Source: JASLEW01 sp035544875 (GTDB taxonomy: Bacteria; Acidobacteriota; Thermoanaerobaculia; Multivoradales; UBA5704). From it: a DNA stretch of 64,000 nucleotides. The notes under the pieces are model-generated. The model was not told the origin of the DNA. It worked only from the letters and a program-made list of their open reading frames with translations, and ran no database searches. Where the stretch lies: positions 1 to 64,000 of the forward strand of contig DASZZP010000016.1 of NCBI GenBank assembly GCA_035544875.1, written 5' to 3'. Shown here one piece after another: positions 44,615-54,120 of the stretch (its first letter is position 1; the number at the start of each line of letters is the position of its first letter). The position numbers were made by a program, and so were the translations under genes.

Positions 44615-47600
44615 GGTTTGCGCTCCTTGAGGATGAGCGTGTCGGGGACCTCGGGCGAGAGATAGACCAGCTGCGCCGGCTGGATGACGCCGTCCCTGCC
44701 CACCCGTTCCGGATAGGCCGGCACCCGAGGTTTGGGCTTTCCCGTCGTGAGCTCCGCCAGCTGCTTTTTCAGGTCCTCGGGGACGATGCTGCCGGTCGCC
44801 ACGTCGAAGACCCGCAGGTCGGCGAGAGCGACGCCGCGGACCCCCTGGATGATGCGGTAGGCCTGGCTCAACACCGCGTCCTCGCCGAGCTCGCGGCGCG
44901 CGTAACCGAAGGCGTCGAGCATCGCCGCGCGCACCCGCGGCGCCACCGTCTCGAAGGCGTAGTCCGGCAGCACCTCGACCTCGGCGGAGACCACCAGCAG
45001 GCGCCGGTCGCGCGGCTGCAGCTGGACCGGCTGGCGCGGGTCGCCGAACCGCCGCAAGGCCGCCGCGAGGTTGCGGAAGAGGTCGGAGCTCTCGAGGATG
45101 GGGATGTCGTCCGCGCCGCTGATGGTGACGTGGACCAGCCGCACCCGCCCCTGGGCCAGGCGCGCCGAGCTCGCCTTGCCGATGCCGGCAAAGGTGCGGG
45201 CGAAGTCCGCGTAGTCCTGGACCGAGACTAGCCGCTCCAGGGCCATCACGGCGAGCGGCGCGTTGCGGCGCGCCTGGTCGCGGCTCTCCGGGTCGGCGCC
45301 GCCGCTTGCCGGCAGCGGATTGATCACCCCTTTGACGCCCAGCGGGCGGGTCGCCAGCTGGCTGATCTGACCGGCCTTGACGTTGCCCTCCTTGCCGATG
45401 CGGCTGCGGTAGGCGGCCCGGACGTTGGCCGAGCCGGTGGGCAGCCGCGCCCCCCGCTCGCCGTTGCCGAAGATCACGGTCGTTGCCCCGGAGTCGCCGG
45501 TCGAGAGGAGGTAGCTGCGGTCGGTTGGCCCCAGCGTGGCCAGGCCCTCCGCCTGGTGCCAGAGAAGGTCGTTGACCCTCACCGAGAGGGTGCTCGCGAT
45601 GCCCGACGGCGTGGGGGCCGAGACGTAGGTTAGGGGCGGCTGGCGCAGGGTGAACTGCTGCAGCGTCCGGCTGCCGTCGCCGCTCCCCAGCAGCTCGAGC
45701 TTGGTCTCGCCGTGCGTGGCGTCCGCGACATTGCCATAGACCGAGACCGTGTCGCGCTTGTAGCAGTAGGCAAGGGGCGTCGCCAGGGCCAGCGTCGTAT
45801 GGGTCCGCTCGCCCGGCAGATCGGCCGCTTCGCCGTTGGCCCCCGGCTGCGCCACCCTCGGTGGTGCCACCCCCTGCGAAACCCCGGCCAGCATTGCCAG
45901 CTCGGCGGCGGGGATCCCGGCAACAGCTACCGCCGCTCGCCCCTGGGGATCGAGCTCCCCGACGTCGGTGCGCTCCCCGCTCACGATCAACCAGCGGCCG
46001 GGGTCCAGGCCGTCGTACAGCCCGGCCAGCTCGATGTTCTGCCCGCAGACCGGCTCCGCGACCGGATCGATCGGCTCCTCGGCCAGTGCCAGCGGCACGC
46101 TCTCGGCGTACACGGCGGTGCCGCGGATGACCTCGAAGGTGTCTCTGAAGGTGTTTCTAAAGGTGTCTCTCTCGGCGAGCCAATCGCGGTCCAGCTCGAT
46201 CCGCGTGCTCTTCGCCGACAGGCCGTACTCGGCGCGCGCCCTCTGGCTCACCGCCGCGACCCGGGCGATGACCAGCGGGCTGGGATCGAGCGCGGGCAGG
46301 CACCTCGGCCGCTCGAGCACGATCCAGCTCCCCGGAAGGATCTGCGGATAAGCCGCATCCAGCCAGAGGACGTTCGTCTCCTCGGTGGCCTTCTTGCCGG
46401 TGAGGATGAGCTCCCACTCCTTGGTGTTGGTGATGGCGCCGTTGTCCCCGCGCACGAGGTCCAGGGGCGCGTTGCTGCCGAATGGGGAAGCCTTGGTGCG
46501 CAGCGCCGCGACCTGCAGCTCCGGTGCCGGGGTGACGGGCACGTTCGCCCAGGCGGAGTAGAGGACGTTGCCCAGCTCCGGCCGCACCACCGTCAGCAGC
46601 CGGGCGGCGAGGTCCGACCCGGGGGAGAAGAGCGTCCGGACGTCGCGCTGCAGCCGCAGATCGTTGCGCGGCTGCGGCGGCGGGCGCTTGCCGAGCGCTG
46701 GCAGCACCGCCGAGAGCTGCGTGGTGTCGCGAAGCGCGGCCGGAGCCTGTCCCGCGGTCCGAGCCTGGCCCGCCGCCGGAGTCTGTCCTACTGCCCGAGC
46801 GTGGACCGCCGCCGGAGCCGGCGGGCTGTCTGCGGCTTGCATCGCCTCCAGCTCGCGTACGATGCCGGACACCGGCGCCCGTGGCCGCCACCAGAGCTCG
46901 ACCTCGGCGCGGGTGCGGTCCTGCGGCGCATCGGGCGCGACGGCGACGACCCGGTAGAGGTCAGGCTTTCCGCTCGCGCCGGTGTCGACGAGCAGCGGAT
47001 CGTTCGGCTTGAGCTGGGTCGCGATCCCCTGCAGATAGACCGGCGTGCGGCGGGGCGACTCGACGGTGACCAGCTGGCACATTCCCAGGTCGTCCTGCAG
47101 GGTCCGCACGCCCGTGATCAGGCTCGCGCTATCGAGGCCGGAGATCGCCACAGCGAGCCGCCGCTGCGCGTCGAGGTCGATCTCGATCACCCACCGGCGC
47201 GCCGGAAAGTTGAGCCTCAGATGGACGGGGATGGCGGCGGCGGCCGGGGCTCCGGAGACCTCGACGGCGACGGTCTCTTCCCTGACTGGAAGCTTGAGCT
47301 CGAACGGGCCGTTCATCAGCTGCCGTCGGTCAACTTTGGTGGAGTTGCTGGCATCGTCCAGGAATACCTGGGTCAGAAGGTAGTGCGCCCTCGGTTCTTG
47401 AGTCGTCAGCAGGCCCACTGTGACGCTCACCGCGACCGGCTTCTCCCTGACCAGGATGAGCTGTTTCGGCTGCTGCGGCCGGTTGAGCCGCACCGCCAGT
47501 CTGTTCCAGGCGGCGCGGGCGGTCAGGTCCCGGGAGGTCTCGAACGGCTGCGGCAGCTCGCCCGGGCCGGGCGCGCTCTGGGCGCGGGCGCCGGCGGGGA

Positions 47601-48126
47601 TGACCGTCTCGGGCTCCTCGACGCTGGTCGAGACCGGCACGATCGGCGACCCAGGCGCGGCCGCCGGCTTGCGCTTCTCCTCGAGGTCGTAGGCCAGGTG
47701 GACGCTCGCGGCGACGCCGGGGCGCAAGCCGTAGCCCACCAGCCGCGCCAGCTCCAGCACCGAGCGCCTCTCGGTCGCGGTGCGCAGATAGCCCTCGTTG
47801 GCGATGCGCTCCTGGTAGAAGGTCAGCACGTCCGCCACCACCGCCCAGGCGTCGAGCAGGGCGATCGCCGGGTCGCTCGCCGCGCGCGTCGTGAGGCGGT
47901 TGAGCGCCGGATCGGGGTCGCCTGGCTGGCGCTGGGCGGGATCGGAGGGCGCCTGGTTGCTCGACAGCGCCGCCTTCATCGTCTCCAAAAAGGAAGAGTG
48001 GGTCCCCACCCGGTAGGCGAGCGCGTCGAGGCTGGGGCGGTTGGCGACCACTTGCGGCGTCAGCGGCTCGGTGCCAGCGCAGCAGCCGCAGTCGCCGCCG
48101 CCATGGCAGGCGCACGGCTCGCTCAT
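44611..48126 (-). CDS. Putative baseplate assembly protein (Afp12-like, large)
   Basis: The 1171-aa product starts MSEPCACHGGGDCGCCAGTE, a Cys-rich head likely to bind a metal, then SLDALAYRVGTHSSFLETM and LLDAWAVVADVLTFYQERIA, which mark the 'putative baseplate assembly protein' family of eCIS. The C-terminal third has the gpJ-like SVQDYADFARTFAGIGKA. A low-complexity linker with repeated AxGQ blocks is at about 440-480. It would form wedges of the baseplate. Starts and stops overlap neighbours by four bases on both sides. Confidence 0.9.
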   Translation of the reverse strand: MSEPCACHGGGDCGCCAGTEPLTPQVVANRPSLDALAYRVGTHSSFLETMKAALSSNQAPSDPAQRQPGDPDPALNRLTTRAASDPAIALLDAWAVVADVLTFYQERIANEGYLRTATERRSVLELARLVGYGLRPGVAASVHLAYDLEEKRKPAAAPGSPIVPVSTSVEEPETVIPAGARAQSAPGPGELPQPFETSRDLTARAAWNRLAVRLNRPQQPKQLILVREKPVAVSVTVGLLTTQEPRAHYLLTQVFLDDASNSTKVDRRQLMNGPFELKLPVREETVAVEVSGAPAAAAIPVHLRLNFPARRWVIEIDLDAQRRLAVAISGLDSASLITGVRTLQDDLGMCQLVTVESPRRTPVYLQGIATQLKPNDPLLVDTGASGKPDLYRVVAVAPDAPQDRTRAEVELWWRPRAPVSGIVRELEAMQAADSPPAPAAVHARAVGQTPAAGQARTAGQAPAALRDTTQLSAVLPALGKRPPPQPRNDLRLQRDVRTLFSPGSDLAARLLTVVRPELGNVLYSAWANVPVTPAPELQVAALRTKASPFGSNAPLDLVRGDNGAITNTKEWELILTGKKATEETNVLWLDAAYPQILPGSWIVLERPRCLPALDPSPLVIARVAAVSQRARAEYGLSAKSTRIELDRDWLAERDTFRNTFRDTFEVIRGTAVYAESVPLALAEEPIDPVAEPVCGQNIELAGLYDGLDPGRWLIVSGERTDVGELDPQGRAAVAVAGIPAAELAMLAGVSQGVAPPRVAQPGANGEAADLPGERTHTTLALATPLAYCYKRDTVSVYGNVADATHGETKLELLGSGDGSRTLQQFTLRQPPLTYVSAPTPSGIASTLSVRVNDLLWHQAEGLATLGPTDRSYLLSTGDSGATTVIFGNGERGARLPTGSANVRAAYRSRIGKEGNVKAGQISQLATRPLGVKGVINPLPASGGADPESRDQARRNAPLAVMALERLVSVQDYADFARTFAGIGKASSARLAQGRVRLVHVTISGADDIPILESSDLFRNLAAALRRFGDPRQPVQLQPRDRRLLVVSAEVEVLPDYAFETVAPRVRAAMLDAFGYARRELGEDAVLSQAYRIIQGVRGVALADLRVFDVATGSIVPEDLKKQLAELTTGKPKPRVPAYPERVGRDGVIQPAQLVYLSPEVPDTLILKERKP

Positions 48127-50732
48127 CGCCCACCTCGAATCTCGAGCTGCAGCCGGCCGTGGTTGGGGAAGCGCCGATCGTTGTCCAGGCGGGCCATCTC
48201 CAGCGGGCCGAGCGGCAGGAAGCCGTTCTCGATCTCCTGGTTGGGGAGTTGGTTGAGCCGTTGGAATTTCGTCACCTCGACGCTCTCCACTCCGGCGACC
48301 GCCTGGGCGGCGGCCACCAGCCGGGAGAGGGCGATCCCTTGGCCGAGGATTAGGTTGTCGGGATGGAAGAAACCGCGCCGGCCGTCCGGCAGCGTCCGGT
48401 TGCCGAGCTCGTCGAGCAGGGCAGCCTCGACGTGGCCGCGCAGGAAGTGGGGCAGCACATGGACGGTCAGCCCGACGTCGAGCGCCACGCTCGCCGCCTG
48501 CTGTACCACCACGTCGTGCCCGAGGCGGCGGTAGCGGTGGAGCGCCTGCCGGATCTCCTCCAGCAGGCCCGAGACGTCGGTCTCGGCGCTCGAAGGGTCC
48601 ACAGCCACCAGCACCTCGGTCCAGCTGCCGGTCCAGCGCAGGGTGGCCGCGGCGCGCAGCACCCGTCCCGCGAAGTCGCGCTCGACGAGGGCGGCGTAGT
48701 CGTCGGCGGTGACGGCGCGCTCGAGCTGGGCGCGGAAGGCGTCGGGCGCCAGCAGCCGGACCTCCGCGAGCGGCTCTGGGGCGGTGCCGCCCCGCGCGGG
48801 CAGCGGGTTGCGCGGCGCAAGGCTCGCTCCCGAGAGCGCGGCATTGCGCAGCACTAGGTGGCGGAGCGCGCCGGCGCCGATGTCGCCGGACGGTCCGTTG
48901 CCCACTCTGTACCTTGCGGTCAAGACCATGCCGGGCAGCAGCGGGCGGCCCAGCTCGCCGTCTCCGAAGCGCAGCTGTCCGCGGCCGTCGTCGTCCACCT
49001 CGACCACGAAATGGGGATCGTCCGGCCCGCTGCCCAGGAGGTCCGGCTGGGCGCTCCAGGCCCCCGCCGCGGCGGGGGCAAGCTTCGCAGTGAGGATCAC
49101 CGCGGGCAGCGCCTGCCGCGGGTCCTGGACCAGCAGCCGCGCCGCCGGCATCTGTTTGGCGCCGGCCGGCAGCGGCTGGCAGAAGGTGATCGGCCCCAGC
49201 TGCAGGCTGATGTTGAAGCGGCCCGGGCTCGCGGCCACCTCGGAGAGCTGGCCCTCTGCTTCGCACCGGGGCACGCTCGGCGCGGGCGGCACGGTCCACG
49301 GCGGCTCCCCGAGGTCCCTGCGAGCGGAGTCGGACAGCGGCTCCTCGACTATTGTGCGGCCGTGGTCCGCCAGGAAGAGGTTGCCGCGCGCCACGCTCAC
49401 TCCCGTAAGCAGCGCGCATTCGGATGGCCTGCCGACCGCCGACAGGCAGAGCGGGAAGGGCAGCGCGTCCTCGGGCGCCCAGTCGATCTCCAGCACCGGC
49501 TGCCCCTCCTGCTCCTCCGTCCGTCCGTAGAGCGCGTCGACGCCAGGCGTGACGCGGACCAGCCGCACGACGTGCCGGTGGGCCGGATCGGCGTCGGCCT
49601 CGATGCCGGTTTGCGGGCCCTTCACCTCCTCGAAGAGGAGAAGGTCGTCCTTCTCCAGGTAGAGCCGGTTTCCAGGCGCCCCGTCGCACAAGGGCCGCCG
49701 CCGAGGCGGCCCATCGCACAAAGTTGCGCGCGTCGCGCCGCGCGACAAGCAGCACTCGCGGTCGCCCCAGGTGTAGAGCTGGATCTCGTTGTGCGCCTTA
49801 CGCAGCTTGATGGCCTTGCCGGGGTCTGCCGCCAGCGGCTCGAAGACCTCGTAGCTGGCGCCGGGCAGATGGCTCAGCTCGTCGTCGGCGAGCGGCTTGC
49901 CAGCAGGCGGCGGGGCGGGATCGGGCTCGGTGATGCAATAGAAGTCCTGCGCCGGGAGCTGGTAATCGCCGTCCGCGCAGACGAACACCCAGGTGCGGGC
50001 GTTGCACCCTTCGTGCATGGGGTAGTCGACCAGCCGTGCATGGCGGCGCACCGAGATCCGCCGCCGCGCCGTGCCCAGGTAGGCCTCGGTGGCGACCGCG
50101 TCCTGGTAGTAGCTCAGGTGATCGCCGGCGTAGGCCAGCAACTCCACCAGGGCGATCCCCAGGTCCGGCACGTGGCGCTCCCGCCAGTCTGGCAGGATGA
50201 CGGCCAGGCGGTCGAGAATCGCCTGCCGGAAGCTCGAGTAGTCCTTGGCGAGGTAGTTGATCTCCGGCTCCTCGCGCGGCTCTGGCGGGCAGGGCGGCTC
50301 GACCTTGCAGTCGAGATCGCTCGGGCAGCCGATCTTCCAGTCGAGCGGCAGGCAGTCGTAGCGCGGATCGAAGCCGGGGAAGGGGTTGCCGGTCGGCCGG
50401 CCGCGCTCGTCCAACTCGACCAGGCAGAGGGTGTAGGGGGAGAAGCTGCCGGGCCGGTCGACGGTCAAGACCAGGTAGTCGTCCTGCTCCGGGTCCGCCA
50501 GGCGGAACAGGCGCAGGTCCACCACCCGCACTTCCCGCGCGCCGCTCTCGCATCCTCGGATGACGACGTTTTCCGGCCCCATCGACTCCGGCGCCTTGCC
50601 GAGCAAGAAGACGGTGAGCGTCAGCTGGTCGTCGCCAACCTCCAGGTAATCCAACCCGTTGAGGTGCTCCGCCGCGCGCACGTCGCGGCGGCGCCGCTCG
50701 TCACGGCAAGTCAGGGCGGGCCGGCCGTTCAT
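48123..50732 (-). CDS. Putative baseplate assembly protein (Afp11-like)
   Basis: The 869-aa product has NYLAKDYSSFRQAILDRLAV, PDLGIALVELLAYAGDHLSY and YYQDAVATEAYLGTARRR, the hallmark block of eCIS/phage baseplate J-like proteins, and a C-terminal part with AVTADDYAALVERDFAGRVL. Together with the 1171-aa neighbour it provides two J-type wedge proteins as in Afp/PVC systems. The start overlaps the gp25-like gene stop by four bases. Confidence 0.92.
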   Translation of the reverse strand: MNGRPALTCRDERRRRDVRAAEHLNGLDYLEVGDDQLTLTVFLLGKAPESMGPENVVIRGCESGAREVRVVDLRLFRLADPEQDDYLVLTVDRPGSFSPYTLCLVELDERGRPTGNPFPGFDPRYDCLPLDWKIGCPSDLDCKVEPPCPPEPREEPEINYLAKDYSSFRQAILDRLAVILPDWRERHVPDLGIALVELLAYAGDHLSYYQDAVATEAYLGTARRRISVRRHARLVDYPMHEGCNARTWVFVCADGDYQLPAQDFYCITEPDPAPPPAGKPLADDELSHLPGASYEVFEPLAADPGKAIKLRKAHNEIQLYTWGDRECCLSRGATRATLCDGPPRRRPLCDGAPGNRLYLEKDDLLLFEEVKGPQTGIEADADPAHRHVVRLVRVTPGVDALYGRTEEQEGQPVLEIDWAPEDALPFPLCLSAVGRPSECALLTGVSVARGNLFLADHGRTIVEEPLSDSARRDLGEPPWTVPPAPSVPRCEAEGQLSEVAASPGRFNISLQLGPITFCQPLPAGAKQMPAARLLVQDPRQALPAVILTAKLAPAAAGAWSAQPDLLGSGPDDPHFVVEVDDDGRGQLRFGDGELGRPLLPGMVLTARYRVGNGPSGDIGAGALRHLVLRNAALSGASLAPRNPLPARGGTAPEPLAEVRLLAPDAFRAQLERAVTADDYAALVERDFAGRVLRAAATLRWTGSWTEVLVAVDPSSAETDVSGLLEEIRQALHRYRRLGHDVVVQQAASVALDVGLTVHVLPHFLRGHVEAALLDELGNRTLPDGRRGFFHPDNLILGQGIALSRLVAAAQAVAGVESVEVTKFQRLNQLPNQEIENGFLPLGPLEMARLDNDRRFPNHGRLQLEIRGGR

Positions 50733-51088
50733 GGGCCGCTCCGGGCGAAGGACTCGGCGCGCGCCGAGCCGGTCGCGCGCACGACGTACTGCACGACCAC
50801 TTGCAAGGTCGAATCCCGGCTGGTCACTTCGAGCGCCTTGAGATCGATCAGGTCTCCCAGCCAGCGCTGCAGTGCGGCCTGGATGGTGAACTGCAGGGTC
50901 GCCGCGAGCTCGGGGCTGTTGGGCGCGAAAACCAGCTGCAGCAGGCCGCTGCCGAAGTCGGGCCGGTTGACGCGCTCGCCGGGGTTGGTGAAGAGCAGCT
51001 GTTCGATCATTTCCCGGATGTGGTCGTCGTCCGCGGCCGTGGCGGTGCGCCCGAGGCGGTCGAAGTGGAAGGGGAAACCGACGTTCAT
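50729..51088 (-). CDS. GPW/gp25-family baseplate protein
   Basis: The 119-aa product starts MNVGFPFHFDRLGRTATAAD and carries the gp25 core NPGERVNRPDFGSGLLQLVF and LQFTIQAALQRWLGDLIDL. gp25 initiates sheath polymerisation on the baseplate and is conserved in all contractile injection systems (Afp9 in the Serratia antifeeding prophage). Confidence 0.95.
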   Translation of the reverse strand: MNVGFPFHFDRLGRTATAADDDHIREMIEQLLFTNPGERVNRPDFGSGLLQLVFAPNSPELAATLQFTIQAALQRWLGDLIDLKALEVTSRDSTLQVVVQYVVRATGSARAESFARSGP

Positions 51089-51095
51089 CGCCGCC

Positions 51096-51419
51096 TCACA
51101 CTCCCGTCGCGCGGTTCTGCGTCGCGGTGACTACCAGCGGCGTGAGAGTCGGTGCGCAGATCGCCTGGCTGTCGAGCAGCAGCAGCGGCTGCCCGTCCGA
51201 GGTGAGCCGCGTCGCCGCGCTCACCCACTGCGCGGTGAGGCAAGGGCCGTTGCCGGCGAGCGGCGGTGGCAGCGTGCAGCCGGCGACCAGGTAGGGGCTG
51301 GCGATGGTCACCGTCGGCAGCGCGCTCACCGTTACCCGCGGGTTGGGTGCCGTAGGCTGGGCCTGGCCGCCGTGCAAGCAGAGCACCGTGGCGCCGACAT
51401 GGAGCAGGAATCCGGGCAT
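51096..51419 (-). CDS. PAAR-like spike-tip protein
   Basis: The 107-aa product begins MPGFLLHVGATVLCLHGGQA and is Cys- and beta-rich (ASPYLVAGCTLPPP, GPCLTAQWVSAATRL, SQAICAPTLTPL) like the PAAR-like Afp10 tip that sharpens the spike and may carry effectors. Conserved Cys/His could bind a metal ion. It sits between the gpV and gp25 genes, the usual position. Confidence 0.85.
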   Translation of the reverse strand: MPGFLLHVGATVLCLHGGQAQPTAPNPRVTVSALPTVTIASPYLVAGCTLPPPLAGNGPCLTAQWVSAATRLTSDGQPLLLLDSQAICAPTLTPLVVTATQNRATGV

Positions 51420-51431
51420 CGCTCGCTCCCT

Positions 51432-51947
51432 TCAGGTGACCACCAGCGCGCCGTCGTTGATGGTCACCGAGGGGCCAACCATCACTAGGCTCGCCCCCCT
51501 GCCGTTCTGGATATAGATCCCGGAGTCGTTGACGATGAGGAACACCCCGCTGTTGCTCTTGAGCATGATCCCGCCGCTGGGGCCGGGCAGATCGCTGATC
51601 ACGATGGCGTTCTGCCCGGTGGTCTGGAGGACGATGTTCGGGTCGCCGGGCAGCCCGGCGAAGGCGAGCGTCGGCACTTCTGCCGCCGTCCCCCAGAACC
51701 CTCCCGTCCAGACGGGGAAGTCCGGGTCGCCCTGCTCGAACTGCACCCAGACGCCGGCGCCGATCTGCGGCACCACGAACGTCCCCATCAGCTTGCCGGC
51801 GATCGGCACGCACGGCATGGCCCAGCTCGTGGGGATGAGGTTCGAGACGTCGGGGACGATCGCCTGGATGCGGCCGATCTGCAACGGGTCGATATTGTTG
51901 ACCACCGTCGCCCGGTAGAGGCCGTAATACCTCTTTATTTCGCTCAT
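51432..51947 (-). CDS. Baseplate protein V / VgrG OB-fold and spike part
   Basis: The 171-aa product starts MSEIKRYYGLYRATVVNNID and has DPLQIGRIQAIVPDV and GAGVWVQFEQGDPDFPVW, the OB-fold typical of gpV and the gp5-like part of VgrG, then a short beta-helical end (NGRGASLVMVGPSVTINDG). Its ATG overlaps the stop of the gpD-like gene. In Afp8 both parts are fused; here spike functions are split in two genes. Confidence 0.9.
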   Translation of the reverse strand: MSEIKRYYGLYRATVVNNIDPLQIGRIQAIVPDVSNLIPTSWAMPCVPIAGKLMGTFVVPQIGAGVWVQFEQGDPDFPVWTGGFWGTAAEVPTLAFAGLPGDPNIVLQTTGQNAIVISDLPGPSGGIMLKSNSGVFLIVNDSGIYIQNGRGASLVMVGPSVTINDGALVVT

Positions 51948-53077
51948 GCCGGCACCGTGGGCAGGGTCGAGATCAGGCCGTTCCGGGCGAGCGTGAAGCT
52001 CTGCTTGTACTCGCCGCGCTTGATGTTGTGGGTCACGCTTTTGACATAGTGCAGGCCGTCGAAGGCCGGCCCGGCGCCGCGCACCCCGACCAGCTCGCGG
52101 GCACGCAGCGGCCGGCCGTAGCGCAGCACGTCGAGGGTGCCCGACCCCGAGACCGCGTCCGCCGACCGCGCCGCCTTGGCGAGGCCGATCAGGGCCGCCC
52201 GCACCGGCCCGTACTTGCCCGTGCCCTCGATCCACTCGATGTTCTTCGGCAGCGGCGGCACCAGCCCCAGCGGCGGGTTGAGCGGCGTGATGTCGGGGAT
52301 CGGGATCGGGATCGGCGCCTTCGTCTCCTGGTTGTAAATCAACAGGACGGGCAGCGTCGCCGACTCGGCGTTGAAGTTGAAAGTGAGCGATTCGACGTTG
52401 GTCTCGGCGTCCATGTTGGTGTTCAAGGCCCGCTGCGGCACTCCGACCTTGATCTCGGGCCCCCAGTAGGCGACGTTGGTCCCCGGCGCCGGGCCGGGCT
52501 TCAGATAGAAGACATAGCCCACGTCGTCCGCGAGCTCCTGGATGTAGCGGAGGTCCGTGCCCTTCTGGCGCGGGATCTCCTTGGTCGGGATCGGCACGTC
52601 GAGCAGGACGCTGGGGACGACCAGCGGGATGATCCCGAACATCGCGTACTTGGCGATCATCAGCAGCACCCGCGCCTCTGCCGGCATGGCGGGAAAAGGG
52701 AAGCCGCTGAAATCGATCCAATTCATGACCGCGGTCAGATCGACTCCCGTGACGGTGAGCGTCGACATGCCCGCCGTGCTGCCGGGGCTCACGTCCTGCC
52801 GGGTGATCACGCCGTCGATCAACACCTCCGGCGTGCCGTCGATGGTCGCGACCAGGATGACCCGCAGGACCGGCGGCACGCTGCCGCCGGCGAGCAGGAA
52901 GAGGGTGTGCAGCGGCGAGCGGTTGCTGAGGTTGAAGGTCAGCTGAAAGCCGCTCGGGGTGCGCGACTCCGCGGTGGTGGTCACCTGGACGCTGGTCAGG
53001 TCGTCCATCACCACCTGGGGCGCCGGCACTGCCACCACCGGTCCCACCAGCAAGGTCAGATAGAAACCCTGGTTCAT
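51944..53077 (-). CDS. gpD/VgrG-like spike protein (Afp8 N-terminal part)
   Basis: The 377-aa product has SVQVTTTAESRTPSGFQLTF, LIDGVITRQDVSPGS, TVTGVDLTAVMNWID and GTDLRYIQELADDVGYVFYL, the late-control gpD pattern of spike hubs. The C-terminus contains YVKSVTHNIKRGEYKQSFTL. It forms the trimeric hub connecting tube and spike. ATGA overlaps on both sides link it to the LysM and gpV genes. Confidence 0.92.
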   Translation of the reverse strand: MNQGFYLTLLVGPVVAVPAPQVVMDDLTSVQVTTTAESRTPSGFQLTFNLSNRSPLHTLFLLAGGSVPPVLRVILVATIDGTPEVLIDGVITRQDVSPGSTAGMSTLTVTGVDLTAVMNWIDFSGFPFPAMPAEARVLLMIAKYAMFGIIPLVVPSVLLDVPIPTKEIPRQKGTDLRYIQELADDVGYVFYLKPGPAPGTNVAYWGPEIKVGVPQRALNTNMDAETNVESLTFNFNAESATLPVLLIYNQETKAPIPIPIPDITPLNPPLGLVPPLPKNIEWIEGTGKYGPVRAALIGLAKAARSADAVSGSGTLDVLRYGRPLRARELVGVRGAGPAFDGLHYVKSVTHNIKRGEYKQSFTLARNGLISTLPTVPA

Positions 53078-53433
53078 CCCGGCTGCCCCTGGACCCCCTG
53101 TGGCAGGGTGATGCGCAGCCGCCGCCCGATCTCTTCCGTCAGCTCATCGGGCCGCAATGCGCGGTTGGCGTCGCAGATGCGCCAGAACTGCTCGGGATCG
53201 CCCAGGTAGGCCGCCGTCACGTTGTCCAGCCGGTCGCCCTGGGTGACCGTGTGCACCTGCAGCAGAACGAGGCTCTCGGGCTGCGGCGCGAAGCGCCGGA
53301 GCAGGTAGACGATGATCTTCCCCGCCGCCGTCTCCAGCTTGGCGGTCCCCAGACCGTGATAGCGGCTGGTCTCCGGGAACGGATCGGTCGCCGGGATGCC
53401 CAGCTGCTGGACGGCCTGCAGCAGATCGATCAT
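53074..53433 (-). CDS. LysM-like tube-baseplate adaptor
   Basis: The 119-aa product has VHTVTQGDRLDNVTAAYLGD and PEQFWRICDANRAL, a LysM-type pattern seen in gp53/Afp7-type adaptor proteins that connect tube initiator and baseplate. The ATG overlaps the previous stop. Confidence 0.85.
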   Translation of the reverse strand: MIDLLQAVQQLGIPATDPFPETSRYHGLGTAKLETAAGKIIVYLLRRFAPQPESLVLLQVHTVTQGDRLDNVTAAYLGDPEQFWRICDANRALRPDELTEEIGRRLRITLPQGVQGQPG

Positions 53434-54095
53434 GGAATGCCTCCGATGCCGAGCGCGCCGAAGGTCCCGGCCTGGGCCTGGGCCGCCAGGCGCTCCTTCC
53501 CCTTCTGGTAGGTCATGTACAGATCGCCGCCCTTGTTGTCGAAGCCGAGGTCGTTGACGTTCAGCACCCGCATGCCGAGGCTGACCCTTGCCCGGATCGG
53601 GTTGAGATTCTGATCGAAGGCCTCCTCGGTGATGCTGAGCTCGGTGATGCGCACCGGCAGGATGCGCACCTCGCTCCACACGAAGAGCGTCAGCGGCGCC
53701 AGCATGGGAGCGATCTCCAGCGTGCCCGCCTGCGCCAGGCTGTTGTTGGCCAGCAGCCGGGCGCTGGTCGGGTAGAGGATCGTCTCCAGAGCGGCGAGCA
53801 CTGGATGGAGCCCCAGCTGCGCCGCCATCTGGTTCTGCCCCTCGGTCGGCTTCTCCAGCTGGTCGGTCACGTCGAGCTCCGCTTCCAGCTTGAACGTCTC
53901 GATCGGCGGCGCCTTCAGCCGCAGCGCCTCCGACCGGTCGCCCCCCTCGGCCCCGACCCCCTGCACCTGCAACGTGCGCGACAACGAATCCGGGTTGTAC
54001 TGCAGCGTGATGATGCGGAGCACGGCCCCGCTCACCAGATCGATGAGCACGATGCCGCCCTTGAGCAAGCGCGGGGAGCCGGGGAAGCTGGTCAT
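53430..54095 (-). CDS. CIS tube initiator-like protein (Afp7 N-terminal part)
   Basis: The 221-aa product has LQYNPDSLSRTLQVQGVG, PPIETFKLEAELDVTDQLE and LFVWSEVRILPVRITELSIT, as in the CIS tube/adaptor N-terminal domain. A YNP motif followed by ETFKLE is characteristic. In Afp7-like proteins a LysM domain is fused; here it is a separate downstream gene. It marks the boundary of the structural genes after the two effector-like genes. Confidence 0.88.
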   Translation of the reverse strand: MTSFPGSPRLLKGGIVLIDLVSGAVLRIITLQYNPDSLSRTLQVQGVGAEGGDRSEALRLKAPPIETFKLEAELDVTDQLEKPTEGQNQMAAQLGLHPVLAALETILYPTSARLLANNSLAQAGTLEIAPMLAPLTLFVWSEVRILPVRITELSITEEAFDQNLNPIRARVSLGMRVLNVNDLGFDNKGGDLYMTYQKGKERLAAQAQAGTFGALGIGGIP

Positions 54096-54120
54096 GATGC
54101 GCTACCGTCGCCAGAGCGGC

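Noticed and set aside
41702..48534. Long plus-strand open frames of 940-987 codons over the baseplate genes
   Set aside because: Antisense to recognised eCIS genes; composition typical of shadow frames in GC-rich DNA.
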